A stretch of DNA of 64,000 nt, taken from Nonomuraea sediminis (GTDB lineage Bacteria > Actinomycetota > Actinomycetes > Streptosporangiales > Streptosporangiaceae). Below are positions 48,924 through 58,100 of the stretch, piece by piece. The notes beneath the pieces are model-generated. The model saw only the letters and a program-made list of their open reading frames with translations. It was not told the origin of the DNA and did no database searches. The position numbers and the translations under genes were made by a program. The stretch lies in the NCBI RefSeq assembly GCF_018531495.1, contig NZ_JAHDTI010000015.1, positions 62,001-126,000 on the forward strand, read 5' to 3'. Numbering within the stretch: position 1 is the stretch's first letter; every line of letters starts with the position of its first letter.

Positions 48924-50348
48924 TCAGGCCGCCGGAGGGCAGGTCTTCACGAAGGAGGTGGCGCCCGAGGACGCCGAGTTCGGGCCGTCGATCACGAGCT
49001 CGATCGAGCCGGAGGTCTCAGAAGCACCGTGGGTGCCTCCGATGCCCCAGGTCACGACCATGTCGCCGTCGACCTTGCGCTCCAGCTGCGGCCCGTCCTG
49101 CTTGCCGTTCACGACCCAGTGGTACTTGACCGTGGCGGAAGCGGTGGTGTGCAGGGTCGCCTGGAAGTCGACGCCGGGACCACGCGTGTCCTTGCACATG
49201 TCGTTGCGCTGGCCGACGACCGACACCGCGGACACGCTCGCCTTGGCCACGCACGCGGCGTAGCTCTGGGTGATCGAGTCGCTGTTGTCGGGGCCGTAGA
49301 CCGACAGCGTGATCTTGCCGCCGTTCTTGGCGTCACCGGCCAGAACCTGGTCCGCCAGGACCACGTTCTTGGTGCCGGCGCCGGAGAAGACGGCCTCGTC
49401 CTTGGCAACGGGGGTGCCGTTGACGGACCAGACGTACTTCACGCGGGCCGGGCCGGTGCTGTTGATGTTGGCGTTGGCGCCGACCTTGCAGCCGTCGTGG
49501 TTGGTGCCCGTCACCAGGTCGGTGGCGGAAACCTTGACGTGCGGGGTCTCGTCCTTGCACCAGACCTTGTAGTAGGCCCGGTTGGACGCGCCCTCGTCGG
49601 GGCCGACGATGACCAGCTGCGCCCAGCCACGCTGGCTCTGACGCGGCGAGTAGCCCAGGTCCACCCTGCGGGAGTCCCAGACCTTGATGGTGCCGCCGTC
49701 GACGACGTCACCGTTGAGGACCCAGCGGTACTTGACCCACGTCGGACGGTTGACCTTGATCACGCCGCCGAAGTCGATCTTGTCGCCAGGGGTGCACGGA
49801 CCGACGTACGAGTCCGGGTCGGCCCAGGCGCGGGCCCACACGCGGATGTTGTCGTCGCCGTGGTCACCGTTGTCGCACGAGACGGAGAAGTAGCCCTTCT
49901 TCGACACGGCCTTGCGCGGACCGAGGACCTGGACGGCCTCCCAGCCCTTCACGTCGCCGTTGAAGGTGAGGGACTCCTTGACCTTCACGTACTTGTTGCC
50001 GTGGCCCTTGAGCTTGACGACCTTGACCTTGCCCTTGGACCCGTCACCGTGCAGCCAGCGGTAGGCCAGCTCGGTCTTGCCCTTCACCGGGACCTTGATG
50101 GTCGAGGAGAGGTTGACCTTGACCGGGCAGGCGCCCTGGTAGTCGCCGGGCGAAGCCTTCGGCGTGGTGATCGAGACCTTCGGCTTGTGTCCCGCCTGGC
50201 CCGCGGCGGCGGCCTGAACCGCCTTGCCCGCGGCAGCGGGGGTCGCCGCCTGGGCGGGGCTGGAGACCAGTCCCGTGACCATGGCGGCCAGCACGGCGGC
50301 GGAGGCGCTGAACGCCGCCGCCCTACGTGCCAACCCAACGGACTTCAT
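48924..50348 (-). CDS. Secreted protein of four Ig-like repeats
   Basis: 474-aa secreted protein: signal peptide (MKSVGLARRAAAFSASAAVLA, ending AQA-A) followed by four ~95-residue units, each with a W-NG strand (AYRWLHGDG, VKYRWVLNG, VKYVWSVNG, VKYHWVVNG) and conserved Cys near its ends. The pattern suggests disulfide-linked Ig/FN3-like domains outside the cell. The ATG at 50348 has GGAG nine bases upstream; an ATG at 50363 is possible. No enzyme motif seen. Probably an adhesin-like or structural exoprotein. Confidence 0.82.
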   Translation of the reverse strand: MKSVGLARRAAAFSASAAVLAAMVTGLVSSPAQAATPAAAGKAVQAAAAGQAGHKPKVSITTPKASPGDYQGACPVKVNLSSTIKVPVKGKTELAYRWLHGDGSKGKVKVVKLKGHGNKYVKVKESLTFNGDVKGWEAVQVLGPRKAVSKKGYFSVSCDNGDHGDDNIRVWARAWADPDSYVGPCTPGDKIDFGGVIKVNRPTWVKYRWVLNGDVVDGGTIKVWDSRRVDLGYSPRQSQRGWAQLVIVGPDEGASNRAYYKVWCKDETPHVKVSATDLVTGTNHDGCKVGANANINSTGPARVKYVWSVNGTPVAKDEAVFSGAGTKNVVLADQVLAGDAKNGGKITLSVYGPDNSDSITQSYAACVAKASVSAVSVVGQRNDMCKDTRGPGVDFQATLHTTASATVKYHWVVNGKQDGPQLERKVDGDMVVTWGIGGTHGASETSGSIELVIDGPNSASSGATSFVKTCPPAA

Positions 50349-50400
50349 GTGAGAGTGCTCCATTCCGTGAGGGAAAAGACGCTCGGGAACGGTCGCCACG

Positions 50401-50453
50401 CGGACACCATCCGTGTCCGGCGATATGGCAAAGCCCCCGTAAAGCCCCTTTAC
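50401..50453 (-). promoter_or_regulatory. Two palindromes upstream of the secreted repeat protein gene
   Basis: CGGACAC-CATCC-GTGTCCG (50401-50419) and GTAAAG-CCC-CTTTAC (50439-50453) lie 53 and 91 bases upstream of the start. Either could be an operator, or the first could be a hairpin in the mRNA leader. No other feature explains them. Confidence 0.45.
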
Positions 50454-50521
50454 CTAATCACAAAACAGATTGCACGCTCAACACACGCCCAAGGCCGGAT
50501 ATGTCTGGATTTGCTGAAGAT

Positions 50522-51439
50522 TCAGGCGAGCTTCCAGGCAATTCCATCCAGAATGTCGTGTTCGCTGACGACGACCTGGGAAAACGCGAACCGCCTCACG
50601 ATGCGGTCGAGAATCAGCGCGCCGGCCCCGATGACGTCGACGCGGCCCGGGTGCATGACCCCTATCTCCGCCCGCTCACGATGGGTCATCGCGAGCAATC
50701 TCCGCGTCACCTCGTGAACGTCCTGCGCCGAAATCCGCGCGTGATGAATCCGCTCCGGATCGTATTCGGGAAGGCCCAGCGCGATTCCCGCCACGGTCGT
50801 CACGGAACCCGCCAGTCCGACGAGCGTGTGCGCCCGTTCGACCGGCACCGAATGCGTCACCAGGTCCAATGCCGCCTCGATGTCGGCCACCACGGCTTCG
50901 AGCGCGACGGCGCCCGGCGGGTCGCCCGCCTCCTTGAGGTGGCGCTCGGTCAGCCGCACGCATCCGATGTCGACGGACAGGGCGGCCTCGGCGTGCTCGG
51001 ATCCCACCACGAACTCGGTCGAGCCGCCGCCGATGTCCACCACCAGGTAGGGCGCCCCCTCGCTCAGGCTCCGCGTGGCGCCGGTGAACGACAGCTCGGC
51101 CTCCTCCGCCCCGGTGATCACCTCGGGCACGACGCCGAAGATCTCACGGACGCCGTCGACGAACTCCCGCCGGTTCTCCGCGTCGCGGGTCGCGCTGGTG
51201 GCCACCACCCGGGTCGCCACCGCGCCGTGCTGGTCGATCAGCTTGCGGTAGCCGCGCATCGCCGTGAACGTGCGCTCCAGGGCGTCGGGGGCCAGCCTGC
51301 CCGTCCGGTCGACGCCCTGGCCGAGCCGTACGATCTCCATGCGCCGCTCGAGGTCGGTGAGCGTGCCGTCGACGACGTCGGCGACCAGCAGGCGCACGGA
51401 GTTGGTGCCGCAGTCGACGGCGGCTACACGCCCAGTCAT
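50522..51439 (-). CDS. ppx: Ppx/GppA exopolyphosphatase
   Basis: 305-aa ASKHA-fold phosphatase: AVDCGTNSVRLLVADV for phosphate 1, TSATRDAENRREF, VVDIGGGSTEFVVG for phosphate 2, GLAGSVTTVAG. It hydrolyses inorganic polyphosphate or pppGpp. Its ATG overlaps the stop of the DUF501 gene. This gene order, ppx after DUF501 after divIC/ftsB after eno, is the conserved actinobacterial arrangement. Confidence 0.93.
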   Translation of the reverse strand: MTGRVAAVDCGTNSVRLLVADVVDGTLTDLERRMEIVRLGQGVDRTGRLAPDALERTFTAMRGYRKLIDQHGAVATRVVATSATRDAENRREFVDGVREIFGVVPEVITGAEEAELSFTGATRSLSEGAPYLVVDIGGGSTEFVVGSEHAEAALSVDIGCVRLTERHLKEAGDPPGAVALEAVVADIEAALDLVTHSVPVERAHTLVGLAGSVTTVAGIALGLPEYDPERIHHARISAQDVHEVTRRLLAMTHRERAEIGVMHPGRVDVIGAGALILDRIVRRFAFSQVVVSEHDILDGIAWKLA

Positions 51440-51924
51440 ACGCAGGGTCCGTCCTTCCACCATTCGGGGAGCGCCTCGAGCGCCTCCCTGCCGAACGGGT
51501 TGCCGCCCGGCGCGGCCAGCTCGTGCGCCACCAGCGCGTGCAGGCACTTGACCCGGTACGGCATGCCACCCGTGCTCTGCATCCCCCGCGGGAGCGGCTC
51601 GAGGCCCTCCTCCTCGGCGGCCTTGTCGCGCCTGGCGACGTAGTCGTCGTGCGCGGCCTGGTAGGCGGCGGCCAGCTCGGGATCGTCGGCCAGGCGGGCC
51701 TGCATCTCGCGCATCAGCCCCGAGCCCTCGAGCGTGCCGATCGCCGAGGCGGCCTTGGGGCAGGTCAGGTAGTAGAGCGTGGGGAACGGCGAACCGTCGG
51801 GCAGGCGTGGGGCGGTCTCCACCACGTCGGGGTTGCCGCACGGGCAGCGGTGCGCCACCCGGCGCAGTCCGCGGGGCGGGCGGCCGAGCTGCTTCTCGAC
51901 GGCCTCGACGTCCTTACTTTCCAC
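51436..51924 (-). CDS. DUF501-family protein
   Basis: 162-aa protein: VESKDVEAVEKQLGRPPRGL at the start, then CPCGNPDVVETAPRL with a Cys pair, and TLYYLTCPKAASAIGTLE, the most conserved part of DUF501. It ends PEWWKDGPC. GTG 51924 has AGGGA upstream and overlaps the DivIC-type stop by 11 bases. Function unknown in spite of strong conservation next to eno and ppx in actinobacteria. Confidence 0.9.
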   Translation of the reverse strand: MESKDVEAVEKQLGRPPRGLRRVAHRCPCGNPDVVETAPRLPDGSPFPTLYYLTCPKAASAIGTLEGSGLMREMQARLADDPELAAAYQAAHDDYVARRDKAAEEEGLEPLPRGMQSTGGMPYRVKCLHALVAHELAAPGGNPFGREALEALPEWWKDGPCV

Positions 51925-52324
51925 CTGTCGTCCCTGCTTTGTGCCCGGTGCCCTTGTCTGCCGCCTCCACCGACTCCCACAGTGTCTGATACCACGGGGG
52001 CGGGGCCGCGGCCTGCTGCTTGACGGCCGTCTTGGCCTGCTCGGGCGGGCGGTCCATGACGACGTAGCACTTCTCGCCCGCGCCGCAGTAGTGCAGCTCC
52101 TCCTTGGCGCGGCGTTTGATGTCGTTGGGGTCCTTGATCTGCTCGGCCTGCTGGGCGATGCGGCGGGTCTCGGCGTCGACCCTGGCCTTCTCCTCCTGCA
52201 GTGCCGCCAGGTCACGGCGGTTGGCGATGTACTCCCGCACAGGGTAGGCCAGGCTCATCGCGATCGCGCACACCACGACCGCCAGGATGGCCGCACGTCC
52301 GGTCAGCTGAGGTCGTTTCGCCAC
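51914..52324 (-). CDS. FtsB/DivIC-like septum formation initiator protein
   Basis: 136-aa single-pass membrane protein: helix AAILAVVVCAIAMSLAY (about residues 11-28) and a coiled coil rich in Ala, Glu and Gln (LAALQEEKARVDAETRRIAQQAEQI). The DPNDIKRRAKEELHYC segment is a typical DivIC signature. It belongs to the divisome FtsQ-FtsL-FtsB complex. GTG 52324 has GGAGG seven bases upstream. Confidence 0.92.
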   Translation of the reverse strand: MAKRPQLTGRAAILAVVVCAIAMSLAYPVREYIANRRDLAALQEEKARVDAETRRIAQQAEQIKDPNDIKRRAKEELHYCGAGEKCYVVMDRPPEQAKTAVKQQAAAPPPWYQTLWESVEAADKGTGHKAGTTGGK

Positions 52325-52384
52325 TGCTCCCCCTCCGCGTCGGGCTCGCGCCGCACGACGATGCGGCGCGAGCCGTACCACAAG

Positions 52385-53662
52385 CTAGCGCTGGAAGCGC
52401 GGGAACGCCGCGCGACCCGCGTAGCGGGCGGCGTCGTCGAGGAGTTCCTCGATGCGCAGCAGCTGGTTGTACTTGGCGACGCGGTCGGAGCGGGCGGGCG
52501 CGCCGGTCTTGATCTGGCCGCAGTTCACCGCGACGGCCAGGTCGGCGATCGTGGTGTCCTCGGTCTCGCCGGAGCGGTGGCTCATCATGCACCGGTAGCC
52601 GCTGCGGTGGGCCAGGTCGACGGCGTCGAGCGTCTCGCTGAGCGTGCCGATCTGGTTGACCTTGACCAGCAGGGCGTTGGCGGCGCCCTCGGCGATGCCG
52701 CGGCCGAGCCGCTCGGGGTTGGTGACGAACAGGTCGTCGCCGACGAGCTGCACCTTGTCGCCGAGCGCCTTGGTGATCTTCTTCCAGCCCTCCCAGTCCT
52801 CCTCGTCCAGCGGGTCCTCGATGGAGACCAGCGGATAGGAGTCGACCAGGTCGGTGTAGAACTCGATGAGCTCGTCGGCGCTGAGGCCCTTGCCGTCGAT
52901 GGTGTAGACGCCGTCCTTGTGGAACTCGGAGGCGGCCACGTCCAGCGCGAGCGCGATGTCCTGGCCGGGCACGTATCCGGCCCGCTCGATGGCGACCAGG
53001 ATCAGGTCGAGCGCGTCGCGGTTGGAGGGCAGGTTGGGCGCGAAGCCGCCCTCGTCGCCCAGGCCGGTGGCGTAGCCCTTCTCCTTCAGCACCTTCTTCA
53101 GCGTGTGGTAGACCTCGGTGCCCATGCGCACGGCCTCGCGGAAGGTCTCCGCGCCGATCGGCGCGATCATGAACTCCTGGATGTCCACGTTGGTGTCGGC
53201 GTGCGCGCCGCCGTTGAGGATGTTCATCATCGGCACCGGCAGCACGTGCGCGTTGGGCCCGCCCACGTAGCGGAACAGCGGCAGCTCGGCGCTGTCGGCG
53301 GCGGCCTTGGCCACGGCCAGCGACACGCCCAGGATGGCGTTGGCGCCCAGCTTCGCCTTGTTGGGCGTGGCGTCCAGGTCGATCATGATCTGGTCGATGA
53401 TGCGCTGGTCCTCGGCCTCGACGCCGTGGACCTCGTCGAAGATCTCGTCGGTGACCGCGAGCACGGCCTTCTCGACGCCCTTGCCGGCGTAGCGCTCGCC
53501 GCCGTCGCGCAGCTCGACCGCCTCGAACTGGCCGGTGGACGCACCGCTGGGCACCGCCGCACGGCCGCTGCTTCCGTCGTCCAGTACCACCTCGACCTCG
53601 ACGGTCGGGTTGCCCCTGGAGTCGAGGATCTCTCGGGCGTAGACGACCTCGATGGTAGCCAC
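52385..53662 (-). CDS. eno: Enolase
   Basis: 425-aa enzyme of glycolysis (2-phosphoglycerate to phosphoenolpyruvate). Motifs: AREILDSRGNPTVEVEV, ASTG loop, LPVPMMNILNGGAHADTN, GDEGGFAPNL, SIEDPLDEEDWEGW, VGDDLFVTNPERL, KVNQIGTL and SHRSGETEDT; the Mg-binding Asp/Glu/Asp and catalytic Lys positions are present. GTG start. A deep conservation makes this one of the surest calls in the window. Confidence 0.97.
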   Translation of the reverse strand: MATIEVVYAREILDSRGNPTVEVEVVLDDGSSGRAAVPSGASTGQFEAVELRDGGERYAGKGVEKAVLAVTDEIFDEVHGVEAEDQRIIDQIMIDLDATPNKAKLGANAILGVSLAVAKAAADSAELPLFRYVGGPNAHVLPVPMMNILNGGAHADTNVDIQEFMIAPIGAETFREAVRMGTEVYHTLKKVLKEKGYATGLGDEGGFAPNLPSNRDALDLILVAIERAGYVPGQDIALALDVAASEFHKDGVYTIDGKGLSADELIEFYTDLVDSYPLVSIEDPLDEEDWEGWKKITKALGDKVQLVGDDLFVTNPERLGRGIAEGAANALLVKVNQIGTLSETLDAVDLAHRSGYRCMMSHRSGETEDTTIADLAVAVNCGQIKTGAPARSDRVAKYNQLLRIEELLDDAARYAGRAAFPRFQR

Positions 53663-53717
53663 GGAATGCGCTCCTAAGTCGAAAGGCTGGTATGCGGTTA
53701 GAGCCTATCGGTAGCCA

Positions 53718-55571
53718 CTAGCCCTGGCCGTCAAGGCTCCAGACGCGCAGTCTGCCCTCCACCACGGCGGCCACCAGGCCGTCCGAGACGGCCAGGTCGG
53801 TCACGCCCTCGCCCGGCCCTGTCAGCCTGCCCAGGGACGCGCCCGACACCGGGTTCCAGACGTTGAGCTCCGCGGCCATGCCGACGACCACCTCCTGGCC
53901 GCCGGCGTGGGTCACGCCCATGCCGCGGATCGTGTCGGGGATCGTCCGCACCCGGGTTCCCGCGGGCACGGTGTAGACGGTGGCGGTGGTGCCGGTGGTG
54001 ACGGCGACCTTGCCGCCGAGCATCGGGGCCAGGGCACGGACCGCGCCCTTGACCATGAAGCCGCGGTCGCCCACGGCCACGTAGCCGATCTGGGTGCCGA
54101 CCATCAGCCGGTCGCCCGCGGAGTCCCAGGCCAGCGCGGTGACCGGCCCCTTGACGTAGGTGACGGCGGCCGGGAGCTTGCGGCCGGAGGGGTCGACGGA
54201 CCTGATGGAGCCGTCGGCGCAGCCGACCGCCACGACGGATCCGCGCACGGCCAGGCGGGCGTTCCTGTCGCACAGCTTGAAGTAGGCGCCCGGCTTGGGG
54301 TCGCCGACCGCCCACTGCCGCACGACGCCGTCGGCCCCCGACCACATGACCGTCGGCCTGCCCGTCCCGGTGACCATGGCCATCGACAGGACCGGTGACC
54401 TGGCGGCGCCGGGCAGCCAGGCGATGCGTTTCCCGGTCTCCGCCTGCCACACCTCGATGGCGTGGCTGGTGCCGTCGGCGTAGGCCACGGCGGGCCCGCC
54501 CTGGTAGGTGCCCACGGCCATGGCGGTGACGTCGGCGCCGTCGGGTCCGAAGGGGAGGCCCACCGACGTGCCGTAGGTGTTGGTGGTCGTCTGCGACGGG
54601 AGGTTGGACGGGCGGAAGATGATGCCGACGGCCACGCCCGCGATCACCACGGCCGTCACGCCGGCGACCACCAGGCCGGCGCGCCGCCCGCGCCTGCGCG
54701 GAACCGGCCCGCGCTCCCTGGTGGCGGGCGGCTCGACCCGGGTGTGCTGCCTGGCGGGGATCGGCTGCTCGGTGGGATTGGTGCTGCCGAGCAGGCGCAT
54801 CAGCACCTCGTCGGCCGAGGGCCTGGCGGCCGGGTCCTTGACCAGGCACGCCGCCAGCACCGAGCGCAGCGGCTCCTGCACGCGGCTCAGGTCCGGCTCG
54901 GTGTTGAGGATGCGGTGCATGACCGCGGGGATCGAGTCGCGGCCGAACAGCGGCGCGCCGGTGGCCGCGTAGGCGATCGTGGAGGCCCAGCTGAACATGT
55001 CGGAGGCCGCGGTGGCGTTCTCGCCGGCGATCTGCTCGGGCGCCATGTAGCCGGGGGTGCCGACGACGCTGCTCGCGGTGGTGGCGACGTCCATCTCCTT
55101 GGCGATGCCGAAGTCGATCACGCGCGGCCCGTCCGGCCCGATGAGCACGTTGCTGGGCTTGAAGTCGCGGTGCACGATCCCGGCCCGGTGGATGGCGGCC
55201 AGCGCGGTGGCCGTGCCGACCGCCAGCCGCTCGAGCGCGCCCCCGTTGCGCGGCCCCAGGTCCTGCAGCGACGGCCCGTCGATGTACTCGCTGACGATGT
55301 ACGGCCGGCCGTCGAGGAACCCGGTCTCGTACACCCGCGCCGTGCAGAACCCGGCGACCCGCTCGGCGGTCGCGCCCTCCTGCAGGAAGCGGCGGCGTGC
55401 CTTGTCGTTGCCGAGCAGCCGGGTGTGCAGCACCTTGATCGCGACACGGGTCCCGTCGGCGGCCTCCCCCAGGTACACCGACCCCTGCCCGCCGTCGCCC
55501 AGCCCGCCGCGCAGGCGGTATCCGGCGATCTCGCGCGGCTCCGCCTGATGCAGCTCGCGCACCTCCGGCAT
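53718..55571 (-). CDS. Transmembrane Ser/Thr protein kinase with beta-propeller sensor
   Basis: 617-aa kinase. Kinase domain at about residues 15-270: Gly loop GGLGDGGQGSV, Lys in VAIKVLH, catalytic HRDFKPSNV (Phe in place of the usual Leu), DFG, and GTPGYMAPEQ. One transmembrane helix (about 290-312). The extracytoplasmic part has WD/PQQ-like strands (VMWSGADGVVRQWAVG, LAWDSAGDRLMVGT), a seven-bladed propeller. It probably couples an outside signal to protein phosphorylation. ATG 55571 has GGGGGAG six bases upstream; the longer frame is not supported. Confidence 0.92.
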   Translation of the reverse strand: MPEVRELHQAEPREIAGYRLRGGLGDGGQGSVYLGEAADGTRVAIKVLHTRLLGNDKARRRFLQEGATAERVAGFCTARVYETGFLDGRPYIVSEYIDGPSLQDLGPRNGGALERLAVGTATALAAIHRAGIVHRDFKPSNVLIGPDGPRVIDFGIAKEMDVATTASSVVGTPGYMAPEQIAGENATAASDMFSWASTIAYAATGAPLFGRDSIPAVMHRILNTEPDLSRVQEPLRSVLAACLVKDPAARPSADEVLMRLLGSTNPTEQPIPARQHTRVEPPATRERGPVPRRRGRRAGLVVAGVTAVVIAGVAVGIIFRPSNLPSQTTTNTYGTSVGLPFGPDGADVTAMAVGTYQGGPAVAYADGTSHAIEVWQAETGKRIAWLPGAARSPVLSMAMVTGTGRPTVMWSGADGVVRQWAVGDPKPGAYFKLCDRNARLAVRGSVVAVGCADGSIRSVDPSGRKLPAAVTYVKGPVTALAWDSAGDRLMVGTQIGYVAVGDRGFMVKGAVRALAPMLGGKVAVTTGTTATVYTVPAGTRVRTIPDTIRGMGVTHAGGQEVVVGMAAELNVWNPVSGASLGRLTGPGEGVTDLAVSDGLVAAVVEGRLRVWSLDGQG

Positions 55572-55644
55572 CACGAACTCCCCCCGTTCAACCAAGAGAT
55601 CCTGACATTTCACGCTTCATCCCGCCACTTGATCTAATGGGTTC

Positions 55645-56388
55645 ATGGAGCGGGTGCTGAAGCTGCTCGAGCCGCCGGTGACGGATCCCGACCGTACGCG
55701 CGGCTATCTCGACCTGCTGCCCGAGGGGCCGGGCGACGACTCGATCGCGCAGCGGCTGATGCGGTCGAGCGCGCTGCCGCAGATCTACGAGCGGCTGTGG
55801 CGGCCGGCCCTGATCGGTCTGGCCAAGGGGCCGCTCGGGCCCTCGACCGCGCAGGAGATGGCGCTCATCAGGGACCTGCTCGCGCTTTCCCCCGGTGACG
55901 TGGTGCTCGACGTGGCCTGCGGGCCGGGCAACGTGGCCCGCGCGCTCGCGCCCGCCGTGGGCGAGGCCGGGCTGGTGGTGGGGCTGGACGCCTCGGCCTC
56001 GATGCTGGACCAGGCGGTCATGGAGACGGGCCGCTCGCCGTACCGGGAGCGGCTGGAGTTCGTCAGGGCGGACGCGGTGTCGCTGCCCTTCCACGCGGGC
56101 TGTTTCGACGCCGTGTCGTGCTTCGCCGCGCTCTACCTGTTCGACCGGCCCTTCGAGGCGCTGTCGAGCATGGCCAGGGTGCTGCGGCCCGGCGGGCGGC
56201 TGGCGATCCTGACCACCCGGCGGCTGCCGGGGATCGGGCCGCTCAACGACGTGTTCGGGCAGGTGAGCGGGGTGCGCATGTTCGGCGACGACGAGGTGAC
56301 CGCCGCGCTGGCCGAGCGCGGCTTCACCGAGGTGCGCCGCAGGACGGCCGGGCTGATGCAGTTCGTGGCCGGGGTCAGAGGATCCTGA
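55645..56388 (+). CDS. Class I SAM-dependent methyltransferase
   Basis: 247-aa methyltransferase: motif I VLDVACGPGNVARAL, GLDASASML, an AVSLPFHAG-FDAVSC motif IV, and VLRPGGRLAIL. Its organisation is that of small-molecule or lipid methyltransferases. It is the only plus-strand gene among minus-strand genes here. The last 14 bases overlap the end of the second kinase gene. No ribosome site, so it may be leaderless. Confidence 0.88.
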   Translation: MERVLKLLEPPVTDPDRTRGYLDLLPEGPGDDSIAQRLMRSSALPQIYERLWRPALIGLAKGPLGPSTAQEMALIRDLLALSPGDVVLDVACGPGNVARALAPAVGEAGLVVGLDASASMLDQAVMETGRSPYRERLEFVRADAVSLPFHAGCFDAVSCFAALYLFDRPFEALSSMARVLRPGGRLAILTTRRLPGIGPLNDVFGQVSGVRMFGDDEVTAALAERGFTEVRRRTAGLMQFVAGVRGS

Positions 56389-58081
56389 GGTTCTCGAAGC
56401 GGGCGCGGCAGTCGAGGGTCGTCAGGCCGGCCCTGCCGCCCTGCGGCAGCTTGAACGTGCGGGTCTGCAGGGGCACGCCGTCAAGGACGAAGGTGAACGT
56501 GTCGCCGTTCCTGATCACCTTGACCGCGTGCGACGTCCTCGGGTCGAACCCGGCGGGCAGCTTGGTGCTCTGCCACGGTGAGGAGGCGCCGCCGGTCCAG
56601 GCGTGGGTGGTCAGCGCCTTGTTCCTGAGGTCGATGTAGGCCTCGGCGTAGTCGCCGGGGCCGCTGACGGCCACCAGCACGCCGTACCTGGGCGCTGCGG
56701 CGGTGCTGCCGCGCTCCAGCAGGGTCAGCTGCGCCCTGAGGTGGTAGGTGCCCTGGGGCAGCGGGTCGACGCGCAGCAGGTCGTCGCGGCGCTCGCCGTC
56801 CAGGCCGGCGGCGGCCACGGTCTTGGGCCCGAAGACCTTCCATTTGCCGATCCTGAGCGGCGGCACCAGCCCCCATCCGTATCGGTCCCGGCGAGGCGGC
56901 TCGGCCGTCGGCGTCCCTTGGGTGGGCGGTGCGGTGGTGGCCGGGCTCGACGGTGGCGCGCTCGTGGCCGGCTTGGTCGCGGGCTTGGTGGTGGCGGGGT
57001 CGGTCGGCGGGTGGGTCGTGGGCGGCCGGATGGTCTTGCGGGTGGCGGGGGCGCTCTGCGGTACGGCGTGCCGCGAGGCGGAGACGGGCGCGCCTGTCAG
57101 GGTGCTCTCGTTGGGCAGGCGCTGCATGACCTGCGGCCCGTGAGGCAGCGCGAACGCCGCCACGGCCAGCGCGCCGAGCGCGGCGGTGCTGGCCGCCGCG
57201 ATGGCCATCCGCGCCCGCCCCGCGCTCCCCCGTTTAGGAGGGGTGACAGGCGTCTCGGGAGCCTTGTCGGGCACCACCTCGTCGAGGGTGGCGCCCATCA
57301 GCCGCATCAGCACGTCGGCGGCCGCCGGCCGGGCGGCGGGATCCTTGTGCAGGCACGCCGCGAGCAGCGGACGCAGCGGCTCGGGCACCTCGGACAGGTC
57401 GGCGACCGTGTTGAGCACCCGGTTCAGCACCGCGGGGATCGAGTCGGAGCCGAAGGCGGGCTTCCCCGTGGCGGCGAAGACCATGGTCCCCGCCCACCCG
57501 AACACGTCGGCCGCGGGCCCGACCGCGGCGCCCTGGATCTGCTCGGGCGCCATGTAGGCGGGCGAGCCCACCACGGTCCCGCCGGTCACCGACGTCGAGT
57601 CGACCGTCGTGGCGATCCCGAAGTCGATCACCCGGGGCCCGTCGGCGGCCAGCAGCACGTTCTTGGGCTTGAAGTCGCGGTGCACGATCCCGGCCCGGTG
57701 GATGGCCACCAGCGCGGTCATCGTCCCCACGGCCAGCCTGGTCAGGTCGTCGCCCTTCAGCGGCCCGCGCTCGCGCACGGCCTGCTCGAGCGGCACGCTT
57801 TCGACGAACTCGCTCACCAGGTACGGCAGGCCGCCCTCCACCCCGGCGTCCAGGACCCTGGCGGTGCAGAACTGGGCCACCTGGCGGGCCATGTCGATCT
57901 CCCGCCGGAAGCGCCGCACGGCCTCGGCGTCGCCGGCGAAGCGGGCGTGCAGCACCTTGACCGCCACCCGCGTGCCGTCGGGGGCCTCGCCGGCGTACAC
58001 CGTGCCCTGCCCGCCCTCGCCGAGGAAGCCGTCAAGGGTGTAGCCGGCTAAGAGGTCCGGATCACCGGGGCGCAAATCCAT
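56375..58081 (-). CDS. Transmembrane Ser/Thr protein kinase with jelly-roll C-terminal domain
   Basis: 568-aa kinase, similar to the one at 53718-55571 over the kinase domain: GFLGEGGQGTV, VAVKVLH, HRDFKPKNV, DFG, GSPAYMAPEQ. A transmembrane helix (about residues 295-315) is followed by a Pro/Thr-rich linker, then a ~150-residue beta-rich C-terminal domain (YHLRAQLTLLERG, YAEAYIDLRNKALTTHAW) resembling concanavalin/laminin-G folds. The ATG stands eight bases after TATTTT, so a leaderless start is likely. It may be a receptor kinase sensing a glycan. Confidence 0.91.
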   Translation of the reverse strand: MDLRPGDPDLLAGYTLDGFLGEGGQGTVYAGEAPDGTRVAVKVLHARFAGDAEAVRRFRREIDMARQVAQFCTARVLDAGVEGGLPYLVSEFVESVPLEQAVRERGPLKGDDLTRLAVGTMTALVAIHRAGIVHRDFKPKNVLLAADGPRVIDFGIATTVDSTSVTGGTVVGSPAYMAPEQIQGAAVGPAADVFGWAGTMVFAATGKPAFGSDSIPAVLNRVLNTVADLSEVPEPLRPLLAACLHKDPAARPAAADVLMRLMGATLDEVVPDKAPETPVTPPKRGSAGRARMAIAAASTAALGALAVAAFALPHGPQVMQRLPNESTLTGAPVSASRHAVPQSAPATRKTIRPPTTHPPTDPATTKPATKPATSAPPSSPATTAPPTQGTPTAEPPRRDRYGWGLVPPLRIGKWKVFGPKTVAAAGLDGERRDDLLRVDPLPQGTYHLRAQLTLLERGSTAAAPRYGVLVAVSGPGDYAEAYIDLRNKALTTHAWTGGASSPWQSTKLPAGFDPRTSHAVKVIRNGDTFTFVLDGVPLQTRTFKLPQGGRAGLTTLDCRARFENLRIL

Positions 58082-58100
58082 AGATCGGGAAAATAGCGGC

